Assembly: GCA_947442105.1 (NCBI GenBank)
Contig: CANEVH010000004.1
Span: 1 to 64,000, forward strand
Source: Comamonadaceae bacterium
GTDB lineage: Bacteria; Pseudomonadota; Gammaproteobacteria; Burkholderiales; Burkholderiaceae_C
Direction: 5' to 3'
DNA: 64,000 nucleotides
Below the pieces are notes generated by a model, which was not told where the DNA came from, made no database searches, and worked only from the letters and a program-made list of their open reading frames with translations. Each line of letters starts with the position of its first letter. Position 1 is the first letter of the stretch. This document shows, in pieces, positions 54,711 to 62,661 of the stretch. The position numbers and the translations under genes were made by a program.

Positions 54711-56029
54711 GGTGCGTGGGCCGCAGCAGGCTGTGCGGTGGATGGTGGAGTGGACGCGGAGGTGGGCTTTGTTGGGGACGGTGACGTGGGCTGTGCGGTG
54801 GACGAGGCCAATGCCTGCGCATAGCGGTCCAGCTCGGCGCGCAGGTAGCTGGCTTGCTGCGCAAACCAGACCGCCCAGTTGCTTTGGCGGCTCAGGGTTT
54901 GCCAGGTGGCGCTGCGCACAATAGCGGCCCGCTCCTGCTGCTGCTGGGCCAGGCGGTCTTTCAGCGCCGCAGCATGGCGTGCAGGACTGCGCTTTGAATG
55001 GCTGCGCAAGGCGCTCTTACCCGGCGCTGTGCCGGGCGCATTCAAGACCTGCTCTTGCAGTGTTTGCAGGGCGGCAAAGTCATTGTTCTCGTAACTGGTT
55101 TGCAGGCGCTGGAACAGGGCCTGGGCCTCGGGTTTGTCGTGCTCGTCCACCCGGTCGGGGTGCAAGCGCATGGCCAGCTTGCGGTAGAGCTGCTTTAGCT
55201 GGGCTTGCGCCTGGGGGTCGAGTGCGCTGGGGGCTGCGGGCTTGGCGTCTTGGGCCTGGGTGTAGCGCGCAAAGCTGTCTTGCGCCTCCTGGGCTTGCGC
55301 GCGGCTGGCTTCGCTGCCGGTTTTGGCGTGAAGCTGCTGCAGGTGCTGGCGCTTGGCGTCCATGCACTGGCGCAGCAGGCTGCCGATGCTGGCGTCTTGT
55401 GCGTGGTCGAAGGCATTGAGCGTGCGGTGCATCTCGGCAATGTCGGCCTGCAGCGCCAGTGCATGCGCTTCGAGCAAGCCGGTATGCCAGTCCGCAGCCC
55501 ATTGGCTGGGGTCGTCAAAAGCCATTAGTGCGTCGGAATGTGGGTAGGCCGCGCCCTGGGTCTGCACATGGGGCGCTGGGTCCTGCGCCTGGGCATAGGC
55601 CACAAGCAGGGCGCCCAGCCCCTGCCCGCACAGGGCTGCGAGCGCGCTATTGCTTTGTAGCAACACCCCCGCAGTGTGCGGCTCAGGCACCGGCCCCAGC
55701 CGCGCCAGTTCGCCGCTCAGAACCAGCGCGCCGTCGACCACACAGACCGAGGTGTGCAAGCGCGGCGCAGTGGCTGCCAGCCAGTGCAAGGTGGCCCCGG
55801 CGGCTTGGAGCCGTTCCCAGGCCATGCCGGGCGCAATGTCTTCGGTAGCGCCCGGCACCACCAGGGTGAGCGCCAGACCCCGGCGGCGGCAGCCCAGCAG
55901 CAGGTCAAACAGGGGCTTGGCACATGGTGCGGCCAGCGCGCACACCACCTGCGTTTGGGCGCTGCCCAGCTGCTGCGCCAACACGGCATACGCGTCAGAG
56001 AAATGCAGCGACTCGGTGGCTTCGTTCAT
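54707..56029 (-). CDS. PLD-like domain fused to a J-domain (DnaJ-like)
   Basis: 440 residues. Residues about 10-170 resemble a phospholipase-D-type domain with a degenerate HxK motif (LHTSVCVVDGALVLSG, His92, Lys replaced by Ser), so probably not catalytic. A helical linker (about 180-270) follows. Then a J-domain: LKQLYRKLAMRLHPDRVDEH with HPD at about 290-292. A coiled tail with LAQQQQERAAIVRSATWQTL and a Pro/Thr/Ala-rich end completes it. The J-domain implies recruitment of DnaK/Hsp70. Neighbours are Sel1 and W-repeat scaffolds. Confidence 0.72.
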   Translation of the reverse strand: MNEATESLHFSDAYAVLAQQLGSAQTQVVCALAAPCAKPLFDLLLGCRRRGLALTLVVPGATEDIAPGMAWERLQAAGATLHWLAATAPRLHTSVCVVDGALVLSGELARLGPVPEPHTAGVLLQSNSALAALCGQGLGALLVAYAQAQDPAPHVQTQGAAYPHSDALMAFDDPSQWAADWHTGLLEAHALALQADIAEMHRTLNAFDHAQDASIGSLLRQCMDAKRQHLQQLHAKTGSEASRAQAQEAQDSFARYTQAQDAKPAAPSALDPQAQAQLKQLYRKLAMRLHPDRVDEHDKPEAQALFQRLQTSYENNDFAALQTLQEQVLNAPGTAPGKSALRSHSKRSPARHAAALKDRLAQQQQERAAIVRSATWQTLSRQSNWAVWFAQQASYLRAELDRYAQALASSTAQPTSPSPTKPTSASTPPSTAQPAAAHAP

Positions 56030-56122
56030 GGCAAGTTGGGGGGACGGAGGTGGCAGGGGTGGCCGGGATAGTGGGGCGCGCTAGGGTGCGGCTTGGGCGT
56101 TTTGGCCGCTGGCCGGGGTGCC

Positions 56123-57499
56123 TTAGTCAAGGTCCGCAAACTGGTTTTTCTGGCAGGCGCGCGCCATGTCCTGCGCCTGGGCGATTTGCGCTGGCGTCAT
56201 TTGCTGGGCCACCTGGTCGCGACCGGTGGCGGCGTCGGCCAGGCCCCCTACGGCGCCCAGGTTGAACCACATGTGGGCGCGCACATAGTCTTGCAGCACA
56301 CCTGCGCCATGGGCATACAGCCAGCCCAGCGCCGCTTGCGCGTCCGCGTGGCCTTGCGCTGCCGCAAGGCGGTAAGCGCGCAGGGCCTGGGGGTAGTTCG
56401 GTGGTTTGCTGGCCTGGTGCAGCGCGCCCAGGTCGTATTGCGCCTGCGCCTCGCCCTGGTCGGCGGCAAGCTGCAACCATTGCATGGCGACTTCGTCGCT
56501 GGCGATGGTGCCCTGGCCGTTGGCAATCATCACGCCCAGGTGGTACTGCGCCAAGGGGTCGCCCTGGTCGGCGGCCATTTGGTACCAGGCCAGCGCGATG
56601 GCCTCGTCTTTTTCAACATCCTGGCCGGTGGCGTACATCAGGCCCAGGTTGTACTGGGCGGCGGCGTCACCCTGTTGCGCGGCCGCCCGGTAGCACTGCA
56701 AGGCTTTGTCGGGGTCTCGGGGCGCGCCTTGGCCCAGGCTGTACATCACGCCCAGGTTGTATTGGGCGGCAGGGTCTGCGGCCTGGGCGGCGCGCTCGTA
56801 CCAGTACAAGCCGCGCTCCGGGTCCAGCGCCGCGCCTTGGCCCGTGGCAAACATAAAACCCAGGTTGAACTGCGCATGCACATGGCCTTGCTCAGCCGCC
56901 AGGGTGTACCAGTGCTGGGCCAGCGCTGCATCGCGTGGAACGCCGTGGCCGTTGGCGTACATCACGCCCAGCCCGTACTGGGCTGCGGGGTCGCCGCTGG
57001 CCGCTCCGCTTTGGTAGCAGGCCAGGGCCTGGGTGTAGTCCTGGGTTACGCCTTGGCCGTTGGCGTACATCACGCCCAGGTTCAGCTGGGCGGTGGTGTC
57101 GCCTTGGGCGGCGGCTGCGCCATACCAATGCAGGGCTTGGGCATAGTCGACATCGCCGCCCTGTCCGTTGGCGTACAGCGCGGCCAGGTTGGACTGGGCG
57201 TAGGCCAAGCCTTGGGCAGCGGCTTGGCCGTACCACTTGCGCGCTTGCACGAAATCTTGCGCCACGCCCTGCCCGTGGGCGTACATCACCGCCAGGTTGG
57301 ACTGCGCTTGTGCAGCGCCTGCCTGCGCCGCTTGTTCGTAGCAGCTAAGCGCTTGCGCGAAGTCTTGCGCCACGCCTTGGCCGTTGGCGTACAGCAGGCC
57401 CAGGTTGTTGAGCGCGGCGCGTTGCAGGGAAGGGTTGGTGTCGGTCACAAGTTCGGTGCTTTGAATCGGCTTTGGACGGCGCCAAACGGGCGGCACCAC
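56123..57499 (-). CDS. Sel1-repeat protein 2
   Basis: About 458 residues, a dozen Sel1 repeats (LNNLGLLYANGQGVAQD, FAQALSCYEQAA) and a C-terminal part with AHMWFNLGAVGGLADAATGR and MTPAQIAQAQDMARACQK, typical of the end of Sel1 proteins. No signal peptide seen. The start is uncertain: GTG at 57499 or GTG 51 bp further in; no good ribosome site. It is the first gene of the minus-strand run with the PLD/J-domain and W-repeat genes. Confidence 0.82.
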   Translation of the reverse strand: MVPPVWRRPKPIQSTELVTDTNPSLQRAALNNLGLLYANGQGVAQDFAQALSCYEQAAQAGAAQAQSNLAVMYAHGQGVAQDFVQARKWYGQAAAQGLAYAQSNLAALYANGQGGDVDYAQALHWYGAAAAQGDTTAQLNLGVMYANGQGVTQDYTQALACYQSGAASGDPAAQYGLGVMYANGHGVPRDAALAQHWYTLAAEQGHVHAQFNLGFMFATGQGAALDPERGLYWYERAAQAADPAAQYNLGVMYSLGQGAPRDPDKALQCYRAAAQQGDAAAQYNLGLMYATGQDVEKDEAIALAWYQMAADQGDPLAQYHLGVMIANGQGTIASDEVAMQWLQLAADQGEAQAQYDLGALHQASKPPNYPQALRAYRLAAAQGHADAQAALGWLYAHGAGVLQDYVRAHMWFNLGAVGGLADAATGRDQVAQQMTPAQIAQAQDMARACQKNQFADLD

Positions 57500-57752
57500 A
57501 GCGGCGGAGGCGCTGCATTATGCCGTTTGCACCCTGTACAGCGCCAAAATCCTTTGGAAAAATCATTTTAAATAATTTGCACGTTATTGGTAGAAAATTA
57601 AAAACATTTGTGTACTGTCTGAAAAATGACACTTTTCTACGCATAATAGGGCCGTAGCGCTGCGCAGCGTTGCGGCCGGTCGGGGGCGGTCGTGGCTCTT
57701 GATGGGCTCGCACCCTTTCTTCTTTCTATTGTTTGTCACTTCAACCCTTTTC
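57500..57752. other. AT-rich divergent intergenic region
   Basis: The 253 bp between the Sel1-2 gene and the sigma-54 activator contain a markedly AT-rich core (about 57545-57650), unlike the GC-rich surroundings, probably holding sigma-70-type promoters for one or both genes. I see no good sigma-54 or sigma-28 match here, so the activator is likely expressed from a housekeeping promoter. Confidence 0.5.
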
Positions 57753-58907
57753 ATGTCCAGAGCCCCCTTGAGATTCATAGGCGAGAGCGATGCCATTCGG
57801 GCCATACGGGACTTGCTACCCGTGGTGGCGGCGTCGAGTTCGACCGTGCTCATCACGGGTGAAAGCGGCACCGGCAAAGAGATCGTCGCACGGTCTTTGC
57901 ACGATTTGTCACACCGCGCGGGTGCCAATTTCGTGCCTATCAATTGCGCTGCCATTCCCAAAGACCTGATCGAGAGCGAACTCTTTGGCCACCGCAAAGG
58001 CGCGTTTACCGGCGCGGTGACCGACCGGGTGGGGCGCTTTGAGCTGGCGCAGAACGGCTCGATATTTCTCGACGAGATTGGCGATTTGCCCCTGGAACTG
58101 CAGGTCAAGCTGCTGCGCGTGTTGCAAGAGCGGGTGGTCGATCCGGTGGGCAGCACCAAGCCCGTGGCCGTGGACGTGCGGGTGATTGCCGCCACCCACC
58201 GCGACCTGGAGGCCGAAATTGCGGCCGGGCGCTTTCGCGAAGACTTGTACTACCGGCTCAATGTGCTGCCGCTCAACACCCCGCCGCTGCGCGAGCGTGC
58301 CTCGGACGTGCCGCTTTTGTTGGAGTTTTTTGCCAAGCAGCACGCTGCCGCCGGGGAAAAGCCCATCACCTTTGCCCCCGACTTTGCCTACGCCTTGAAG
58401 GCCTATGGCTGGCCGGGCAATGTGCGCGAACTCTCCAACCTCATAGACCGGTTTAGCACCTTGTTTGCCGGCCAGTGCTTGCAGCTCAAAACCTTTTCAT
58501 CAACCATGTTGCCCAAGGGCTTGGCTGCCTTCAAGACGCTGGCCGATGCGGGCGAACTGCCGGTGGTGGACCCGTCCATGCAATCGACGGCCTCGGCCTG
58601 GGTGGATTCGCCCGGCACCGGCGGCATGTTTGATGACCTGTCCGAAGACGGTGAGGGAAGCGACGGGGGCGAAGGGTGCGACGCACCCAATGCGGTGGAG
58701 CAGATGACCTTTATGTCGCAAGGCCTGCCGGTGCTGCCGCCGGAGGGCTTGTCGCTCAAACACCGATTGGCGGAAATAGAACGCGACCTGATCTCCCAGG
58801 CGCTGAGCCGCACCAAGGGCAATGTGTCGCAGACGGCGCGCATTCTGAACGTGCAGCGCACCACGCTGATCGAAAAAATCCAGAAATTCGGGCTGCGCGA
58901 GGCCTGA
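57753..58907 (+). CDS. sigma-54-dependent activator without receiver domain, probable flagellar regulator
   Basis: 384 residues from ATG 57753. The AAA+ domain starts at once: Walker A GESGTGKE (36-43), the sigma-54 contact loop GAFTGA (83-88), [14 protein letters not shown] (Walker B) and the R-finger region [15 protein letters not shown] Gly/Asp-rich linker (about 275-320) precedes a Fis-type HTH ([20 protein letters not shown]). The N-terminal receiver or FleQ domain of FlrA/FlrC/FleQ is missing, so activity may be constitutive or set by expression or a partner. Several sigma-54 promoters in this locus make it the likely activator. Confidence 0.85.
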   Translation: MSRAPLRFIGESDAIRAIRDLLPVVAASSSTVLITGESGTGKEIVARSLHDLSHRAGANFVPINCAAIPKDLIESELFGHRKGAFTGAVTDRVGRFELAQNGSIFLDEIGDLPLELQVKLLRVLQERVVDPVGSTKPVAVDVRVIAATHRDLEAEIAAGRFREDLYYRLNVLPLNTPPLRERASDVPLLLEFFAKQHAAAGEKPITFAPDFAYALKAYGWPGNVRELSNLIDRFSTLFAGQCLQLKTFSSTMLPKGLAAFKTLADAGELPVVDPSMQSTASAWVDSPGTGGMFDDLSEDGEGSDGGEGCDAPNAVEQMTFMSQGLPVLPPEGLSLKHRLAEIERDLISQALSRTKGNVSQTARILNVQRTTLIEKIQKFGLREA

Positions 58908-58936
58908 GTGCCAGGCCTGGGGCTTGTTGCCGCCGG

Positions 58937-59257
58937 TCAGGCGAACATTTCCAGCAAAACAGGGTGCCAAACCTTCTCGTCTATTTGCCCCATTTTTTTG
59001 CCTAGCCTGGCCTTGTCAACGCAACGCAATTGGTCCAGCAGGATGCGGGCATTTTTCTTCTGAAAAACCACTTCAGGTCTGCAGCCCATAGGCTGTCCTG
59101 CGCTGGTAATGGGCGCGATGATCACCCGAGGCAAGGCGACATTCATATCGTCGGGCGAGACGACTAAAGCGGGGCGCGTTTTTTGAATTTCGCTGCCAAT
59201 GGTGGGATCGAGGTTGACCCAGTACACCTGTCCTCGCACTACGGCGCGACTCACCAT
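58937..59257 (-). CDS. mazF: MazF/PemK-family toxin
   Basis: 106 residues from the ATG at 59255-59257. RGQVYWVNLDPTIGSEIQKT, RPALVVSPDDMN, VIIAPITSAG and LLDQLRCVDKARLGKKMGQI are the signature of the MazF mRNA-interferase fold. It overlaps the antitoxin stop by a few bases. Lies between the flagellar activator and the 3' end of the fliR-flhB gene string. Confidence 0.92.
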   Translation of the reverse strand: MVSRAVVRGQVYWVNLDPTIGSEIQKTRPALVVSPDDMNVALPRVIIAPITSAGQPMGCRPEVVFQKKNARILLDQLRCVDKARLGKKMGQIDEKVWHPVLLEMFA

Positions 59258-59508
59258 ACCCACTCGCTGTCATTGTCAGTCGCTGCTATGTCCCAGTCTT
59301 GGGCCTGCGCGGCTTCAATTGCCAAGACGGCGGCCGATGCAGGTTCCCCGAACCAGCCTTCGCGCAGTATGCGCTTGACGGGTTTGATCACGATCTGGCC
59401 ATCTTGCAATTGCATATCGACCTGGTCCTCAATCTGGCACGTAGCCAAAAAAGCGACCGGAATCAAGACACCGCGCGAGTTTCCGACTTTGCGAATAGTT
59501 GTCAGCAT
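59251..59508 (-). CDS. mazE: MazE-family antitoxin
   Basis: 85 residues. The SpoVT/AbrB-type DNA-binding N-terminus has TIRKVGNSRGVLIPVAFL and MQLQDGQIVIKPV. The C-terminal acidic tail, ending DNDSEWVW, would wrap the toxin. A perfect AGGAGG ribosome site precedes the ATG. MazE neutralises MazF and represses the pair. Confidence 0.92.
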   Translation of the reverse strand: MLTTIRKVGNSRGVLIPVAFLATCQIEDQVDMQLQDGQIVIKPVKRILREGWFGEPASAAVLAIEAAQAQDWDIAATDNDSEWVW

Positions 59509-59524
59509 GATGAGTCCCTCCTCG

Positions 59525-59549
59525 ATTGTTACAACTTTATTATAACAAT
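59525..59549 (-). promoter_or_regulatory. probable mazEF operator and -10 box
   Basis: The inverted repeat ATTGTTA (59525-59531) / TAACAAT (59543-59549), with an 11-bp spacer, overlaps a perfect minus-strand TATAAT (59539-59544). It is 17 bp before the mazE ATG. The position fits autoregulation by MazE/MazEF. Confidence 0.6.
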
Positions 59550-59628
59550 CCCATGTTGTTTGCAGTCGTTTGCAGTCGGTCTAAGCAGGCGGCTGAGACA
59601 CTCGCCTAGGGGGTATTTCAGCAGCCAT

Positions 59629-60654
59629 TTAGGGCGCGTCAGCGCCCTTGCCTTGGGGCTGGGCACGCGGGTACTGGACCAGTGTTTCCTTGGGCTTGGC
59701 GGGCGGTAAGGACAGTACAGGCGGGGCGGGCGGCGTAATCACGACCGGTTTGCTGGCCGCTTCGGCGGCTTTTTGTTGGCGCAGCGCGGCCTCTATTTCG
59801 CGCCGTAGGGCTGCGGGATCAGGGCGCGCCGGCGCGGGTGTGGCCCGCACTTGCTGCGCGAGCGCATTGAGCGCGCTGGCCTGGCTTTGCATTTTCGTAT
59901 CCAGGGCTTGCAGCCACTTGGCCAGGTCGGGGCCTTTGGTGTCGGCGGGTTTGGCGGCTGCTTGGGCAATGGCTTGGTTGGCGGTGATGATGTCGTCCAG
60001 GCGTGCGTCGAGCTTCATCTGCCCCCCCACGATAGAGTCTTGCTTGGACGAGATGTCTCGCAAGGTTTCCCCCGCACCGGTAATGAGTTCCATGGACTCG
60101 TCCATGGACACGATGCGCTTGCCCACCGCCAGCAACATCGCGTCCGCCTGCGCAATCCGTGCCTGCAGGCGGTAGGACATGATGCCAAACAGGGCCATGG
60201 ACGTGAGCATGAGCGCGCCAAAGGTCGCCAGCACCACGATGCCGTTGATGCGCTGAGCGCTCTGGGCTGCAATAAGTTTGTGCGCCGCGCCGTGCATGTC
60301 GGTGGCCGACTGGGCCGCCAGACCGGCGGCGCGGTTGGCCAACTCGGCCGAATCGAGCATGGTGGACCGCATGGAGAGCATGTCGGCTTCCTCGGACAGG
60401 AAGTCGTCGTCTTCGGTGTCTTCGTGCAATGTGCCGTAGGGTGCGTCCTGCGGTACTGCGGCCTCGGCCCCGCTTGCCGCGCTGGTCGCCGTTGCCAGCA
60501 CATCGACCGGGAGGTCGAAGTGCGCCTCAATCTGCTCCTCCATCACGGGGGTGTCCGCTTCGGCTGTGTGTGCCGCCACCGGCGTGCCACCCGAGGTGAT
60601 GGCGTCGATGGCACGGGCCTCTTCCGCAGTAAGTGGGGTGCTGGTTTCGTTCAT
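59629..60654 (-). CDS. membrane-anchored coiled-coil protein, unknown function
   Basis: 341 residues from the ATG at 60652-60654. An acidic N-terminal half, one membrane segment (VVLATFGALMLTSMALFGIM, about 135-160), then helices (ISSKQDSIVGGQMKLDARLD; LQALDTKMQSQASALNALAQ) and a Pro/Lys-rich tail. Not recognised. It lies downstream of the DamX-like and flhB genes in one orientation, so it may serve flagellar placement or the export apparatus. Confidence 0.6.
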   Translation of the reverse strand: MNETSTPLTAEEARAIDAITSGGTPVAAHTAEADTPVMEEQIEAHFDLPVDVLATATSAASGAEAAVPQDAPYGTLHEDTEDDDFLSEEADMLSMRSTMLDSAELANRAAGLAAQSATDMHGAAHKLIAAQSAQRINGIVVLATFGALMLTSMALFGIMSYRLQARIAQADAMLLAVGKRIVSMDESMELITGAGETLRDISSKQDSIVGGQMKLDARLDDIITANQAIAQAAAKPADTKGPDLAKWLQALDTKMQSQASALNALAQQVRATPAPARPDPAALRREIEAALRQQKAAEAASKPVVITPPAPPVLSLPPAKPKETLVQYPRAQPQGKGADAP

Positions 60655-60685
60655 ATCGGGTGCCCGGTTTGCAGTGGAGGGAATA

Positions 60686-61120
60686 TCAGCCGTCGTCACG
60701 CATCAGGGACTGCAGCGACTGGAGTTGCGCGCGTACGGCTTCGTTGGCAATCTTCAATTTGATAAAGCGCGCCGGAAAATCCATGTCCGCCGCCGCCGTG
60801 CCATTGATGGGGCGCTTCGGGGTTTTTGACGCATCCAGGGAAGCCACTTTGTTGGCTTGTTGCACCCCGGCCAGGGCTTGCGCGTCGCTGGCGGACACAA
60901 AGTCGTCGGCGCGCGGCACTGGGCCGGTGGCCACCGCGCCGCCCTGCAAAACGATGTGGTGCGGCTCTAGCTGGATCGCTTGGTCGGGCGCGAGGTGGTC
61001 CTGTTCGGCTCGCCGTATATCGGTGCCGGTGCTGCCTGAGCGGCTTTTGGCAATGGCGCTGCCTTGTGGCATCTCGACGGAGTGCGGCACAGCGCTGGGT
61101 ATGAAGGGGGCTTGGGCCAT
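60686..61120 (-). CDS. hypothetical protein
   Basis: 144 residues from the ATG at 61118-61120 (MAQAPFIPSAVPHSVEMPQG). No membrane segment; the C-terminal part (FPARFIKLKIANEAVRAQLQ) is helical. Located 41 bp after the DamX-like gene and 31 bp before the coiled-coil gene, same strand. Function not recognised. Confidence 0.55.
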   Translation of the reverse strand: MAQAPFIPSAVPHSVEMPQGSAIAKSRSGSTGTDIRRAEQDHLAPDQAIQLEPHHIVLQGGAVATGPVPRADDFVSASDAQALAGVQQANKVASLDASKTPKRPINGTAAADMDFPARFIKLKIANEAVRAQLQSLQSLMRDDG

Positions 61121-61161
61121 GGTGTTTTCAGTGCAAGGCGTGCAACAAGGGTCTCGCGCGC

Positions 61162-62661
61162 TCAGGGCGTGAAGTGGTCTTTCATGGACCGGGCGGAGCG
61201 GATTTGCGGGTCTTTGGGAACGCCACCGCTGTTGGCAAAGCTGTTGGCCTCTGCCATCGACGCGAATGGCCCCGACACCACTGCAAACTGGACCGATGCC
61301 TGCCCATTGAGGTAAGTGGCCACCACGCGCGCCTGGCGCAAATTTGCGTGGGCTTGCAGCCAAACGGTGGCGTCGCCATAGCTGGGCACGATGGTGTGCT
61401 GGACCAGAAAGGTGCCCGGTGGCATTTGCCGTACCCAGGCGTGGCCGACTTGGGCTTGCGGTGGCGCGGAAATGATCTCTTCGACCTCATTGGCGGGTGC
61501 CGCCGTGGCGCTGCGCACGGCACTGGCCGCGGCAATCGGCGCTGGCGGGTCGGCGGCTTTGGGCGGCTGCGGGTTGTTGTTGTTGGTGGTGGTGGACTCG
61601 CCCAGCGCATTGACCGGGGTGCCAGGGCTGCCAGGCACGCCCGGCGTGGCGGTGGCGGCTGTGGGCTGCGAACCCTCAAGGCTGGGGACCAGGCTTGCAC
61701 TGCCAGTTTGGCTGGCCGCCGCTGACGCCGCATTCACCGGTGGCGCAACTGCGGCGGGTTTGCCAGCGCCCAGGTTCCACAGGTCTGCATTCAAAGCGCC
61801 GCCGTACAGGGCCCACACCGCCAAGGCGCAGGTCGCCAGCAAGGCCACAGCAAGCGCCAGCCACAGCAGCCACTTGCCCCTGCCTGCGCGGGCAGGTGGG
61901 GGCTTGGCCTGTGGGGCTGCGGCAGCGCTTGCTGCGCGTGCAGTCCAGTCGGGCTCTGGTTCGGCCACGGAGGCGCTTTTTGGCATCGACCGAACGGCTG
62001 GTTGAACGGGTGACTGAGCGGACGGCTGCACGGGTGGCAGAGTGGGCACAGCGCCCCAAGGCGCAATCTTTTTCAGCAGCGCGGTGACGGCGCCCTCGCG
62101 CCCTTGGGCACGGGCTTGTTCCAGCATGAGCTGCGCTTGCTCGTCGCTGGGCGGCTCTATTTCCCAGTTCAAAATGCGCCGCCCAAACGACGCCAGCAAT
62201 TGTTGTTTTTTGCTCGCGGTGGTCAGCAGCATGACCACACGGATATTGGCCGCCGGGAAGTGTTGCACCAGGCGCGCCAGCAGTTGGATCTCGTGGTCGG
62301 GCAGGGCGGATGCGTCGTGCACGATCCAGACTTTGGCCGGTGCCGCCGGGGCTTTGCTGCCCATGGCGTCTTCGATGGAATAGCTTTGCAGCACTTCGTT
62401 AAAGCGCGTGATCAGGGCGTCTGCGCTGGCCGGAAAATACACCTCCAGGCCGATGTGGGGCGCAGCCTCGCGCAGGCGCGCCACCAGCAGCCGGCCGTAG
62501 TGGTCCAGAATGGCCTCATGGCCGCTGACCAGGGACAGGCTCATGTTGTCGTCCACCAGCGCGGCGACATAGCCTTCCAAGCGCATGCGGTCGGCTACCC
62601 GGAAGAACAGGGGCTGCAGTCCGACTACGGGCTCCTCGCCATAAGAATTGAAATCGCTCAT
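61162..62661 (-). CDS. DamX-like protein: ATPase-like domain, one TM, SPOR-type domain
   Basis: 499 residues. The N-terminal domain (LPDHEIQLLARLVQHFPAAN; IRVVMLLTTASKKQQLLASF) resembles the ExeA/DamX AAA-like domain but the Walker A loop is not visible. One membrane segment (LLWLALAVALLATCALAVWA) is at about 275-295. The C-terminal region (FLVQHTIVPSYGDATVWL, VQFAVVSGPFASMAEANSFA) is SPOR-like and would bind denuded peptidoglycan. Start overlaps the flhB stop by 4 bp (ATGA). SPOR proteins mark septa or poles, suggesting a link between flagellar export and cell-wall site. Confidence 0.65.
   Translation of the reverse strand: MSDFNSYGEEPVVGLQPLFFRVADRMRLEGYVAALVDDNMSLSLVSGHEAILDHYGRLLVARLREAAPHIGLEVYFPASADALITRFNEVLQSYSIEDAMGSKAPAAPAKVWIVHDASALPDHEIQLLARLVQHFPAANIRVVMLLTTASKKQQLLASFGRRILNWEIEPPSDEQAQLMLEQARAQGREGAVTALLKKIAPWGAVPTLPPVQPSAQSPVQPAVRSMPKSASVAEPEPDWTARAASAAAAPQAKPPPARAGRGKWLLWLALAVALLATCALAVWALYGGALNADLWNLGAGKPAAVAPPVNAASAAASQTGSASLVPSLEGSQPTAATATPGVPGSPGTPVNALGESTTTNNNNPQPPKAADPPAPIAAASAVRSATAAPANEVEEIISAPPQAQVGHAWVRQMPPGTFLVQHTIVPSYGDATVWLQAHANLRQARVVATYLNGQASVQFAVVSGPFASMAEANSFANSGGVPKDPQIRSARSMKDHFTP

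Noticed and set aside
57500-57752. Sigma-54 site in front of the activator gene
   Set aside because: GG/GC pairs at the right spacing occur only with poor flanking matches (for example near 57492), below what I would call.
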